The translations under genes and the position numbers were made by a program. The notes beneath the pieces were generated by a model. It was not told the origin of the DNA. It did not search any database and was given only the letters and a program-made list of their open reading frames with translations. From JAAELZ01 sp965237485 (GTDB taxonomy: Bacteria; Pseudomonadota; Gammaproteobacteria; Arenicellales; Poriferihabitantaceae): DNA of 64,000 nt. Position 1 is the first letter of the stretch. Every line of letters begins with the position of its first letter. Shown here piece by piece: positions 8,458 to 17,159 of the stretch. Location of the stretch: contig CBDEFQ010000004.1 in NCBI GenBank assembly GCA_965237485.1, forward strand, positions 800,982-864,981. The letters are read 5' to 3'.

Positions 8458-8828
8458 TTAAGTTATTCACTAACTTGCCTAATCTAATTGCTGTTGCAAT
8501 GTTTGTTTTCGGTGGATATCAGTGGGTTGGCCATAAAATTCAATCAGTTCATGTCGGAAGTCTGAAAAACCAGATTGAAGCTAAAAGTATTGAGTTATCG
8601 ACCAAAAACAACACAATTACCGAACTTCAAAAAACTGCCATTAATCTAAAGGTTAAAGAAAACCAGATTAAAATCATGGAGGATGCGATGGCAAAAATGC
8701 AACAGGAGGTTAACTGGGCGCGAGATCGCGTTTCTAAACGCGAAAAACTGGTATCAACACTGAGGGCTGAAAATGCAGAATTATCTACCATTCTTGATAG
8801 TCGTATTCCTGCTGACCTCGTGCGCTAG
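8454..8828 (+). CDS. i-spanin (Rz-like)
   Basis: This 124-residue protein has a single N-terminal membrane anchor (about residues 9-22). A long periplasmic coiled coil follows (residues 30-115, heptad-rich, with KNQIEAKSIELSTKNNTITE at its start). This is the architecture of Rz-type inner-membrane spanins, which fuse inner and outer membranes in the last step of lysis. The next gene starts inside this one in another frame and encodes the outer-membrane partner, the classic Rz/Rz1 arrangement. Confidence 0.75.
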   Translation: MIKLFTNLPNLIAVAMFVFGGYQWVGHKIQSVHVGSLKNQIEAKSIELSTKNNTITELQKTAINLKVKENQIKIMEDAMAKMQQEVNWARDRVSKREKLVSTLRAENAELSTILDSRIPADLVR

Positions 8829-9081
8829 TAATAAGCCACAGACTCAGACGGTTGTTATAACCGAATACGCACCGATTCCTCGTGCTTATACCGTTCTGCC
8901 TACCATGCCCAAAGCACCGCCCAGTGGCACAGAAATTACTGTTGCAGAGGCTGCTGAACAAGCGAGTACGCTTCGGACTTTTGCTTGTGTCTTATGGTCT
9001 CGCTACCGGGAAGTTGTCAGGCTTGCCAGTAATGGTAAAACCATGATGGATGAGCCTACAAAGGATGAATGTCCGAATTAA
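8773..9081 (+). CDS. o-spanin lipoprotein (Rz1-like)
   Basis: This 102-residue lipoprotein has a signal MQNYLPFLIVVFLLTSCASN with the lipobox LTSC and a proline-containing mature N terminus (EYAPIPRAYTVLPTMPKAPP). It overlaps the i-spanin gene by 56 bases in a different frame. Rz1-type proteins are short, Pro-rich outer-membrane lipoproteins that pair with the i-spanin coiled coil. At about 85 mature residues it is long for Rz1, with an extra helical C terminus. It is the last gene of the plus-strand tail/lysis operon. Confidence 0.75.
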   Translation: MQNYLPFLIVVFLLTSCASNKPQTQTVVITEYAPIPRAYTVLPTMPKAPPSGTEITVAEAAEQASTLRTFACVLWSRYREVVRLASNGKTMMDEPTKDECPN

Positions 9082-9088
9082 TAGGCGG

Positions 9089-10006
9089 TTAGAAGCTATC
9101 CCTTAAATCAAAGAAGTCCATTGATTTTATATTGAAGTTAAGATACTGTTTCTCATCTTTTCCTTGACTTGGTTTAGGAGAAGAGTAAACAAACACCCAT
9201 GCTGGTTCACGTTTTGATGAATAATGACTCAGCTTATTCTCCTTTAGTTTTTTATTAAATGCTTCTTCCAGCAGTGTGTTATGAATAAATAACGAGGGCT
9301 TAATTTGCTCGTCTTCATATTCAAAAGTGTTGTGGAATTTAATCATGAACTGGTCATTCTTAAGTTTAATGACGTCAGCCTGACCATAGTATATTCTCCA
9401 AAATGGTGAGAGGCTTTCAGTTGATTGTCCATTTACAGGCACAAACATTTCGTCAAAAGAAATTGAAAACTTATCCGTCTCGATCATCTCAATACAGCTT
9501 TTCCCTGTGTCTCGAATATTGCTGTAATGGCTTACTAACGGAGTGATTGAATATCGACGCGGTGTTTCTGGGCGGGTTTCTCGGTCATATTTCTTTTTTT
9601 GCTTTCTGTCTTTAATTACAGGTCTGCCATGATCTTCACCATTGGTAGGTTTAGTGCTGTTTTTGACCTGATAGTGAGACTTCGGACGTATTGTACAGAA
9701 ATGAATGGCCGCAGATTTGACGACACTACGTTTCTTTCGGATCGAATTAGTAGTCGATGACTGTACGTTTTGTGGGTTAAACTCGCACAATGGTGAGTGT
9801 AGGTTTCTGGTCGTATAAAATGGGTCGCGCTTCATGTTTTCACGCATTTTATCCAGATTTGCTCCTGTAATCTGGATGTCGCAGTTTTCGTCAGCACATT
9901 CAAAGTTCTGTTTTGCCTGAATGTGTCCTTCCCAAAATAGCTCGTAGGCTTCCTCTATATCGACAGTTCTTTCAATATCTGTACTATATGCTACTGGTAG
10001 TCGCAT
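9089..10006 (-). CDS. Unknown accessory protein with a CoiA-like N-terminal Cys motif
   Basis: This 305-residue gene runs against the phage late operon and ends 7 bases from it, a usual place for phage accessory (moron) genes. Residues 1-75 show a C-x4-C pair (FECADENCDIQI) followed by RNLHSPLCEF. This resembles the zinc-ribbon/His-containing start of CoiA-like proteins that recognise or cut nucleic acid. The middle (about 90-150) is very basic and probably disordered. The C-terminal half is a mixed alpha/beta domain of unknown type. A defence or exclusion role is speculation. Confidence 0.5.
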   Translation of the reverse strand: MRLPVAYSTDIERTVDIEEAYELFWEGHIQAKQNFECADENCDIQITGANLDKMRENMKRDPFYTTRNLHSPLCEFNPQNVQSSTTNSIRKKRSVVKSAAIHFCTIRPKSHYQVKNSTKPTNGEDHGRPVIKDRKQKKKYDRETRPETPRRYSITPLVSHYSNIRDTGKSCIEMIETDKFSISFDEMFVPVNGQSTESLSPFWRIYYGQADVIKLKNDQFMIKFHNTFEYEDEQIKPSLFIHNTLLEEAFNKKLKENKLSHYSSKREPAWVFVYSSPKPSQGKDEKQYLNFNIKSMDFFDLRDSF

Positions 10007-10139
10007 TATTTTATCTCCAATCTAATAACCAACCGTCCTCCTAAGACGAGATTTTTATTATACGATTAAATCATAATTTATTGCTAGACATAAACCAACC
10101 TACTGCACAGAAAGAACCGCTAAATTAAAAGCTTTTAGC

Positions 10140-11132
10140 TTAATCCTCCAACAACATCATTATTATGGGCATAATACTGGATGCATCCGATGTTGATAAT
10201 GTTCTCTGAGGATTCATAGTTAGATTGCCATTTTTACAATTATTATCCGGCCTTTGAGACGAAATGGTTATCTTATTTGAGATATTAACTTTTACGTTCC
10301 CATTAATACCGTTAACACAATGCGGAATTTTGTGCTTTTCAGTCCACTTTCTTGACTGCGCTCCCCGCTCACCATCCCACACCCATTTCGGCCCAGGCAC
10401 CATATTTAGTTGAGGATTGACTCGTTCAAAGAACGAATTGGGTGCAATGCCATAGCCGCCATGATGTGGCATTTTTAGTATGTGTGATGACATTCTCGGA
10501 TCGTCAGACAAGTATTTTCCTACGGGTTTATTGAGATCGCCTGTAAACAAAACAGCATATTTATTGATATGCCATTTCATAATAAGCGACATATCATTTG
10601 CGTCAGCATTTACTCCATCAACACTAGACGTTTTATGTGCGTGTAAAACTTCAATTTTTGATCCGTTTATGAATCTCAGTTTAAATCCTTTACTAATGTT
10701 ATGTAGTTTTGCTCCGCGTTTTTTAGCAGCATTGATATACCGCAGGAAGTGGCTTTTGTTATAACAACAATCTCTTACGTCTTCTGGAGGCATGGAGTAA
10801 TAGACATGATTAATATTTATTCCGGCATTTTGAATGGCTTCCATGCCCTCATAGTGATCTCTATGTGGATGGCTAATAAAGAAGTGGTGAATTCGTTTTA
10901 TGCCTAGCTTTTTCAAATATGGAATAACAGCTTCACGCGCTCTGCTTTGATACCCTGCATCAATCATTGTGATAGTGTTTCCGTTTATCAGCAGGTTCGC
11001 GTCTCCTTGATCGCGCGTGTGATTCACATTAATCATGTGCCAAGACGCAGATTGTGCAAACGTCACCATATATCCACCAAATAGTATGGCAGGCAGCAGT
11101 ATTAGCGATGCTGCAATCAAGATTTTTTTCAT
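10140..11132 (-). CDS. Secreted metallo-beta-lactamase-fold hydrolase (ComEC/Rec2-like MBL domain)
   Basis: From the ATG at 11132 (MKKILIAASLILLPAILFGG) the protein is 330 aa with a clear signal peptide or anchor; an upstream ATG at 11201 would only extend it. Motifs of the MBL fold are present: GDANLLI...MIDAG, the metal-binding FISHPHRDHYEG, VLFTGDLN, and a late LKMPHHGG. This arrangement is typical of the detached ComEC C-terminal domain, a periplasmic or extracellular nuclease or phosphoesterase. It is an isolated minus-strand gene with unusual AT-rich flanks. The substrate is unknown. Confidence 0.7.
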   Translation of the reverse strand: MKKILIAASLILLPAILFGGYMVTFAQSASWHMINVNHTRDQGDANLLINGNTITMIDAGYQSRAREAVIPYLKKLGIKRIHHFFISHPHRDHYEGMEAIQNAGININHVYYSMPPEDVRDCCYNKSHFLRYINAAKKRGAKLHNISKGFKLRFINGSKIEVLHAHKTSSVDGVNADANDMSLIMKWHINKYAVLFTGDLNKPVGKYLSDDPRMSSHILKMPHHGGYGIAPNSFFERVNPQLNMVPGPKWVWDGERGAQSRKWTEKHKIPHCVNGINGNVKVNISNKITISSQRPDNNCKNGNLTMNPQRTLSTSDASSIMPIIMMLLED

Positions 11133-11274
11133 AAGTAAATATGCACATTTTATTGAATTCGATACTAACATTTTTGCCCCATAGCTCATAATTTCAAACA
11201 CTCAAAACAATATATTTCAGCTATATTGTTCGTAAAATAAATCAATAAGTGTTTGATTAATAGTAGCCGTGGAC

Positions 11275-12668
11275 GAGTTATGCCCGAATCTGGTGTATGA
11301 GGCATTTTCTTCAAGCGGCCTCGGTTTGATCTGAGTAGTCATTAGTTTGCTCTATTCCATCTTTAAATGGAACCCCTTGAATCACTTTTGCTAGATAGGC
11401 GAACCCGCGTATTCGGTTCCACTTTTTCTCTGCGCACTGACCCAGCTTGAACATCATACTTAACATGCCATCACGGCTAAGACATCCCTTGCATCGTTTG
11501 GTACGGTGTCGGATAGTCGCGAATGTTGATTCAATTGGATTCGTAGTACGTATGCTCATCCAGTGCTTGGCAGGGAACGAGTAGAACGTCATTAACTCTT
11601 CGCGATCTTTTTCCAAGCACTGCGTGGCTTTTGGATACTTGTCTTGACAGGTTTTAATGAATAATTGATAGGCACTTTGCGCCGCTTCTTTGGTTTCTTC
11701 CTGCCAAATGTTATGCAGAGCTGCTTTTGCTTTGGGCTGCACCGATTTAGGCAGCTTGTTCAGCACGTTGGCCGTTTTATGCACCCAACACCGTTGATGT
11801 TTAGTGCCAGGATAGACTTCTTCCAGGGCATTCCAAAAGCCTAAAGCACCATCACCGATGCCCAGCTCTGGTTGATTCAGGCCTCGCTCCTTGAGTGCCA
11901 ACAACACCTCTCGCCAACTCTGCGTAGACTCTCGCTCACCGTCTTCAATCGCCAGTAATTTCTTGTGACCGCGCTCATTCACTCCGATGACAACTAAGGC
12001 ACAGAGTCGGCCCTCATCGCCGCGCAGGCCGCTGTGTATCCCGTCCGCCCATAGATAAACCCATCGATCTCGATCTAAACCTTCTCTATTCCAATCCTTG
12101 TACTCCTGAGACCACGTTGCTTTGAGCTTACTCACTGTGCTTGATGATAACCCAGTCGCTGATTGACCCACTAGCACGCTCAGTGCATCCCCCATTTCTC
12201 CAGTGCTGACACCCTTGAGATACAGCCAAGGCAAGGCCGCTTCTAGTGTTCTCGTTTTACGCACATACGGCGGCACTAAAGCAGACCGAAAGGTGATCGG
12301 TACTCCAGTGCGGGAGCGCACCTTGGGGATACGTACTTTGACTGGGCCGATCCCGGTTTGCAGTTCACGTTCTGGCAAATAGCCGTTACGAACGACACCA
12401 GCGTGTCCTGAATCTGAGACTTTGTCACAATTGCGATACAGCCGTTCAGATAACTCACTCTCGACCGCGGTTTGAATGAGTTGCCTAGCGCCATTGCGAA
12501 TCAATTCTTGCAGCGGATCGATGCTTTGCTCTGGCTTTTCAAAGGAAATAATTTTATTCTGTTTCATAGTGGCGTATGTCTGTGGAAGTTTAAGTTGTTG
12601 TAAACTCAACTCATCCCGATACGCCGCTTTTAGTCAACTACTCCATACACCACTTTCAGGCATAACTC
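11275..12668 (-). mobile_element. IS256-family element, copy A (complete)
   Basis: The element is 1,394 bp with terminal inverted repeats starting GAGTTATGCC at both ends. It is flanked by a 9-bp target duplication GCCGTGGAC (11266-11274 and 12669-12677), as expected for IS256. It carries one transposase gene on the minus strand. Copy C at 19,770 is the same length and nearly identical. A deleted copy B lies at 14,541. Confidence 0.92.
11311..12609 (-). CDS. IS256-family transposase (copy A)
   Basis: This is a 432-residue DDE transposase of the mutator/IS256 type. Landmarks are the N-terminal region with LIQTAVESELSERLYRNCDK, the catalytic neighbourhoods WADGIHSGLRGDEGRLCALV and IGDGALGFWNALEEVYPGTK, the C/H signature HQRCWVHKTANVLNKLP, and the glutamate region TTNPIESTFATIRHRTKR. 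The gene is intact and fills the element, so copy A could be active. It differs from copy C by only a few residues. Confidence 0.93.
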   Translation of the reverse strand: MSLQQLKLPQTYATMKQNKIISFEKPEQSIDPLQELIRNGARQLIQTAVESELSERLYRNCDKVSDSGHAGVVRNGYLPERELQTGIGPVKVRIPKVRSRTGVPITFRSALVPPYVRKTRTLEAALPWLYLKGVSTGEMGDALSVLVGQSATGLSSSTVSKLKATWSQEYKDWNREGLDRDRWVYLWADGIHSGLRGDEGRLCALVVIGVNERGHKKLLAIEDGERESTQSWREVLLALKERGLNQPELGIGDGALGFWNALEEVYPGTKHQRCWVHKTANVLNKLPKSVQPKAKAALHNIWQEETKEAAQSAYQLFIKTCQDKYPKATQCLEKDREELMTFYSFPAKHWMSIRTTNPIESTFATIRHRTKRCKGCLSRDGMLSMMFKLGQCAEKKWNRIRGFAYLAKVIQGVPFKDGIEQTNDYSDQTEAA

Positions 12669-12737
12669 GCCGTGGACTGCGGTTTTTCGTAAAATAAAAG
12701 CGCGGAAAGCCTTGTGATTACTAGATGGTATACCTGC

Positions 12738-12783
12738 CTCATAATCCATTGGTCGTAGGTTCAAGTCCTACCGGGCCCACCAT
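12738..12783 (+). repeat. Attachment site att1: 46-bp tRNA 3'-end repeat
   Basis: The 46 bases begin CTCATAATCCATTGGTCG and end with the tRNA 3' end GGGCCCACCAT. They cover the anticodon loop (CAT), variable loop, T arm (GGTTCAAGTCC), acceptor 3' strand and CCA of an Ile2/Met-type tRNA. The bases just upstream do not form a tRNA 5' half, so this is an att remnant. An identical copy lies at 45,715-45,760. Confidence 0.85.
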
Positions 12784-12926
12784 TTATTTTTGTTTAATAT
12801 CAAATAGTTATGTAAAATATCGATCAATTAAAAATACGCCTCTATCTATAAAAATTAAAAAGGTCACTATAGGGACACTATTTTGAGTGTTTTTAACGTA
12901 GAATTAGCCTTCCTTGGCATAATTGT

Positions 12927-13259
12927 TCACTCCTCAAATAAACTCTTTTCGAACAACCCGCTTTCATCGAAACCGCAAAATAATCGACTCAACCCCTTTT
13001 CAAGTAAGGTGGTATAAGATTTCATGTGTTGTATTACCTCTGTACCCGATGTTGCTAACACAATGAAGGCATCCTGATCTTCAGCAGAAAACTGGCTGAC
13101 GTCCTTTATCCACTTTTCTGGTGGCTGTAACAAAATAGATAGTAAACCTTTCCGAGTACGTACTCCATTGACAGAGATTACATATTCAAGAAAGCGTTGC
13201 TCAATAAGCGCTATATCGCTCTTCGTTAACCGATCATTGTAGGGAAATAACTCAGTCAT
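12927..13259 (-). CDS. Hypothetical protein
   Basis: This 110-residue acidic protein (MTELFPYNDRLTKSDIALIE...) has a good ribosome-binding site (GGAGGGAG) just before its ATG, so it is likely a real gene. It is predicted helical, without membrane segment, Cys pairs or a recognisable motif. It is the first gene inside the island next to the left attachment site. The gene to its right is divergent across an AT-rich 267-base spacer that may hold promoters for both. No function can be assigned. Confidence 0.5.
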   Translation of the reverse strand: MTELFPYNDRLTKSDIALIEQRFLEYVISVNGVRTRKGLLSILLQPPEKWIKDVSQFSAEDQDAFIVLATSGTEVIQHMKSYTTLLEKGLSRLFCGFDESGLFEKSLFEE

Positions 13260-13484
13260 ATTGCTCCCTCCTAATATCAGTTCGCAAACAACTTATATTG
13301 ATTAGCTGCATATAATACAAAATATGCTTTAGCCAAATTTGATTCAGGGTGATAAACTCGTGCGTAGCCATAATATTTTAACTCCAGTTTAGTTAAACGT
13401 TGTGGTTAGAGTCGGTGGGGTGTTGTCGCACGCCATCGACTTGAAATATAATAATATTATATTCTTGCCTATTTTACAATACAA

Positions 13485-13526
13485 AAGTATAATTTAATTA
13501 TATTATTTTTATATATTATTATACTT
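13485..13526 (+). promoter_or_regulatory. Operator-like inverted repeat abutting a start codon
   Basis: AAGTATAAT (13485-13493) and its exact inverse ATTATACTT (13518-13526) flank an AT-only spacer. The right half-site ends at the base before the ATG of the XRE regulator. No ribosome-binding site is visible, so the gene may be leaderless and self-repressed. The repeat is seen; the regulation is inferred. Confidence 0.4.
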
Positions 13527-13745
13527 ATGACTCCTGAACAATGTCGAATGGCAAGGGCTGCACTAGAATGGTCTTTAGATGACTTATCTACTCATTCTGG
13601 TATGGGGCGAATTACCATACATAAATATGAAAAAGGTGGAGACGCTTTTGTGAGTACAATCCACAAATTAAAAACTACTTTTGAAGAAACTGGCAAAATT
13701 CGTTTTCAAGATGACTGTTGTGTGTGCATTGAAAAAGACGGTTAA
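13527..13745 (+). CDS. XRE-family helix-turn-helix regulator
   Basis: This 72-residue protein is essentially one Cro/C1-type HTH domain. The first helix is MTPEQCRMARAALEWSLDDL, followed by DLSTHSGMGRITIHKYEKGG for the helix-turn-helix, and a short tail with a Cys pair (DDCCVCIEKDG). Such small XRE proteins control phages, islands and R-M systems. The direct overlap of a palindrome with its start suggests autoregulation. Its target within the island is unknown. Confidence 0.7.
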   Translation: MTPEQCRMARAALEWSLDDLSTHSGMGRITIHKYEKGGDAFVSTIHKLKTTFEETGKIRFQDDCCVCIEKDG

Positions 13746-13817
13746 TCTTTATTATTATCAAATAATTCATCGATAAGTGCCCTACTACATTTACTAATTT
13801 AAATATGCTTCCCCCTA

Positions 13818-14102
13818 CATAAAAAACTATACTTTGTAACTGCGCTATTCCTGTCGTTACAAGCATGCAATGATAATACTGACTCAAACATGCCGACGAC
13901 ACTTTCAACAAATAGTACAACAGACACCGAAATTAACTATGCTTGCTTGAAAAAACTAGGTAAAGATAACATTTATATTTCAGAATCTAACTCTAAAGTA
14001 ACGGTAAAAAAAGACGCTACTGGTCACTTAATTGGGAGTACAGAGGATTATAAAGATGCATATATTTGTCACTGTTTTGGCAAGGAGTTAGTATGCGACT
14101 AG
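13818..14102 (+). pseudogene. Small lipoprotein with no usable start codon
   Basis: In frame from about 13821 the sequence reads KKLYFVTALFLSLQAC, a textbook lipoprotein signal with the lipobox LQAC. The codon where ATG is expected (13818) is CAT, and no ATG or GTG precedes it in frame. The first in-frame ATG (13890) would remove the signal, giving a 70-residue protein with four Cys. It is therefore either a start-loss pseudogene or uses a rare start. It overlaps the acyltransferase start at 14093 and has no recognised function. Confidence 0.5.
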
Positions 14103-16148
14103 ATTTTTTTCTACAACCCTTTTCGGATATAAACAAAAAGAAATCAAGCATTGGAAAAAGCTATCTTGAGCTAGATGGTCTGCGAGGTATAGCGGTCATT
14201 ATCGTACTACTTAGCCATACATCTGCATTTGGCATGTATGGACAAGGCAGCATTGGTGTGCTGTTGTTTTTCTTTCTAAGTGGTTTTGTGCTCTCCATCC
14301 CATTTGTCAACCACCCTGAAAGAATACGCACTAAAGAGGCTATTATTTCTTTTACCGTCAATCGTGTTCTACGCATAGTACCTATTTATTGGGTTGCGCT
14401 CGTTCTTATACATCTTTATGTTTCAAATGAATTTAGTTGGGTTTTATGGAATGCTTCCTTTATTAAGGGCTGGAATCACTTTTGGAGCGTGGCCGAAGAA
14501 GTACGGTTCTACTTATTATTTCCTATTGTCATATTTATATGAACTGCTGTATCGCAATTGTGACAAAGTCTCAGATTCAGGACACGCTGGTGTCGTTCGT
14601 AACGGCTATTTGCCAGAACGTGAACTGCAAACCGGGATCGGCCCAGTCAAAGTACGTATCCCCAAGGTGCGCTCCCGCACTGGAGTACCGATCACCTTTC
14701 GGTCTGCTTTAGTGCCGCCGTATGTGCGTAAAACGAGAACACTAGAAGCGGCCTTGCCTTGGCTGTATCTCAAGGGTGTCAGCACTGGAGAAATGGGGGA
14801 TGCACTGAGCGTGCTAGTGGGTCAATCAGCGACTGGGTTATCATCAAGCACAGTGAGTAAGCTCAAAGCAACGTGGTCTCAGGAGTACAAGGATTGGAAT
14901 AGAGAAGGTTTAGATCGAGATCGATGGGTTTATCTATGGGCGGACGGGATACACAGCGGCCTGCGCGGCGATGAGGGCCGGCTCTGTGCCTTAGTTGTCA
15001 TCGGAGTGAATGAGCGCGGTCACAAGAAATTACTGGCGATTGAAGACGGTGAGCGAGAGTCTACGCAGAGTTGGCGAGAGGTGTTGTTGGCACTCAAGGA
15101 GCGAGGCCTGAATCAACCAGAGCTGGGCATCGGTGATGGTGCTTTAGGCTTTTGGAATGCCCTGGAAGAAGTCTATCCTGGCACTAAACATCAACGGTGC
15201 TGGGTGCATAAAACGGCCAACGTGCTGAACAAGCTGCCTAAATCGGTGCAGCCCAAAGCAAAAGCAGCTCTGCATAACATTTGGCAGGAAGAAACCAAAG
15301 AAGCGGCGCAAAGCACCTATCAATTATTCATTAAAACCTGTCAAGACAAGTATCCAAAAGCCACGCAGTGCTTGGAAAAAGATCGCGAAGAGTTAATGAC
15401 GTTCTACTCGTTCCCTGCCAAGCACTGGATGAGCATACGTACTACGAATCCAATTGAATCAACATTCGCGACTATCCGACACCGTACCAAACGATGCAAG
15501 GGATGTCTTAGCCGTGATGGCATGTTAAGTATGATGTTCCTTGAAGAAAATGCCTCATACACCAGATTCGGGCATAACTCCTACGAATACAAAGGACTCC
15601 ATAAAATTGACATGATGGACGGTAGAAAAGTACCTTTTTATTTCTGGATGTTTCTAGGTGGGATATTGGTCTGTTATATGACCCATTGGGAGCATTTATC
15701 TAAATATCTAAATAATAGGCTTATCCAATTCATGCTAATTGTATCTTCAATCGGCGCGCTCCTTTTTATTCTTTTAAGCTCGACCCACTTCGTCAATACA
15801 TTTTGGCGTCCATTAATTCCCACTCTTCCTAAAGGGTTTTCCATGAATGGATGGAAAATGCCTGTGCTGTGGTTTTATCTTTTCTTTGTCGTTTTTTTAT
15901 CGGCAACAAGCCTTAAAAACACCGTGTTAAATACACTACTACAATCACCGCTACTACGTCATTTTGGGCTATTAAGTTACAGCATGTATTTGTTTCACAT
16001 GAATATCATGTTCGTGTTACAGAAAAAAGGATTTACAAACGAAGGGCTATTCGTAGGCGTCCTAATTTGTTCATACATTATGGCTTATTTCAGCTATATT
16101 TTAATTGAAAAGCCGTTCTTATCTTTTAAAGTGAAAAATAAAAAATAG
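14093..16148 (+). pseudogene. Acyltransferase 3 (OafA-like) interrupted by a deleted IS256
   Basis: The start is ATG 14093, with AAGGAG upstream. The N-terminal half (14093-14540) shows the acyltransferase-3 signature YLELDGLRGIAVIIVLLSH and the helix with GSIGVLLFFFLSGFVLSIPF, ending near EEVRFYLLFP. The C-terminal half (15581-16148) has several more membrane helices and ends LIEKPFLSFKVKNKK. IS256 copy B lies between the halves. The family O-acylates envelope polysaccharides. The continuous 584-codon frame across the IS is an accident of fusion, and some acyltransferase sequence at the junction is probably lost. Confidence 0.7.
14541..15580 (+). mobile_element. IS256-family copy B, 5'-truncated and internally deleted
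   Basis: The sequence matches copies A and C from inside the transposase (codons for ELLYRNCDK) to MLSMMF. It then jumps to the last 38 bases of the element and ends in GGCATAACTC. The left end of the IS and about 67 transposase codons are gone, and an internal deletion removes the transposase C terminus. It cannot move by itself. It sits in the acyltransferase gene. Confidence 0.85.
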
Positions 16149-16392
16149 ATTTGAGTTTATTTCATAAGGTGGATTCAATTTCGCCATATTGCCAATATTG
16201 AAATAATACTTTACCTGCTTGCTGCCCTTAATATAAATTTATCAAGGGGCAAACCCAGACTGCACATAACAAGGTGAAGGATCGCTAATATAGCGCCAGT
16301 GCGTATTTTTGTAAACGTGAACACTGATTTTTGCGTAGCGTGAACACTTGCACTACGCCTTCTTTCGGTTGGGTTATTTTAGCGTAAAGTGT

Positions 16393-17139
16393 TCACGCTT
16401 TGAGTTTTTCTGACTGTATTTTTCTCATAGATTCGCCTTCTAATTGGATTTTATGAGCGTTGTGAAGCAGTCGATCAAGGATAGCGTCTGCTAGCGTGGC
16501 TTCGCCAATCGCATCGTGCCAATGATTGGTCGGTAATTGGCTTGTGATCAACGTGGCGCCATTGCCGTGTCGGTCTTCGATTATTTCTAAGAGATCATTG
16601 CGGTTCTGTTGGTTGAGAGTGTCCAAGCCCCAGTCGTCGATAATGAGCAGTTTAATCTTGGCTATTTGAGCCAGTAATTTAGTGTAACTGCCATCGCCGT
16701 GACTTAGCGTTAGCGCTTCAAACAACCGGCTGGCGCGGATGTATTTGGTGCTGATGCCGTGTTCGCACGCCGCTTGTCCTAGCACGCAGGCAAGAAAGGT
16801 TTTGCCCGTTCCCGTCGGGCCTTGGATTAGAACGTTACGGCTTTTGTTGATCCAATCAAGACTGAGCAGTTGTGCCATCGTATCTTTGTGTAGCCCTCGC
16901 TTGGAACGGTAGTCGATGTCGCTGACTTGACCGCTGTAGCGTAGTTTGGCTTGCCTGAGCAGGCGCGTTACCTTGCGGTTATCTCGCGTACTCGCTTCGT
17001 GATTGATCAATAAACTTAAGCGCTCAATAAATCCTAGTTCGTCGTAGGTATTGGGTTGGTCGAACTGGTAACTCAGCTGTTCGGCCATGCCGGTGAGGCG
17101 CAGCTCGTTGAGCTGCGTTAGGGTTTGTTGTGGGGTCAT
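16393..17139 (-). CDS. istB: IstB-like ATPase (IS21 helper)
   Basis: This 248-residue AAA+ ATPase acts with IstA in target selection. It shows the N-terminal IstB helices (MTPQQTLTQLNELRLTGMAE), Walker A at about 107-114 (IQGPTGTGKTFLA), Walker B (KLLIIDDWGLD) and a C-terminal LLHNAHKIQLEGES that is typical of the family. The frame is intact, unlike its partner istA, which ends 20 bases upstream. Confidence 0.9.
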   Translation of the reverse strand: MTPQQTLTQLNELRLTGMAEQLSYQFDQPNTYDELGFIERLSLLINHEASTRDNRKVTRLLRQAKLRYSGQVSDIDYRSKRGLHKDTMAQLLSLDWINKSRNVLIQGPTGTGKTFLACVLGQAACEHGISTKYIRASRLFEALTLSHGDGSYTKLLAQIAKIKLLIIDDWGLDTLNQQNRNDLLEIIEDRHGNGATLITSQLPTNHWHDAIGEATLADAILDRLLHNAHKIQLEGESMRKIQSEKLKA

Positions 17140-17159
17140 AATGTTCTCCTGTTGATTGG

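Noticed and set aside
12738..12783. Complete tRNA gene
   Set aside because: Only the 3' half (anticodon loop to CCA) is present; upstream bases do not pair with the acceptor or anticodon stem.
14394..16148. Genuine fusion of acyltransferase and transposase
   Set aside because: The boundaries coincide with IS256 sequence and the transposase lacks both ends, so this is an insertion derivative.
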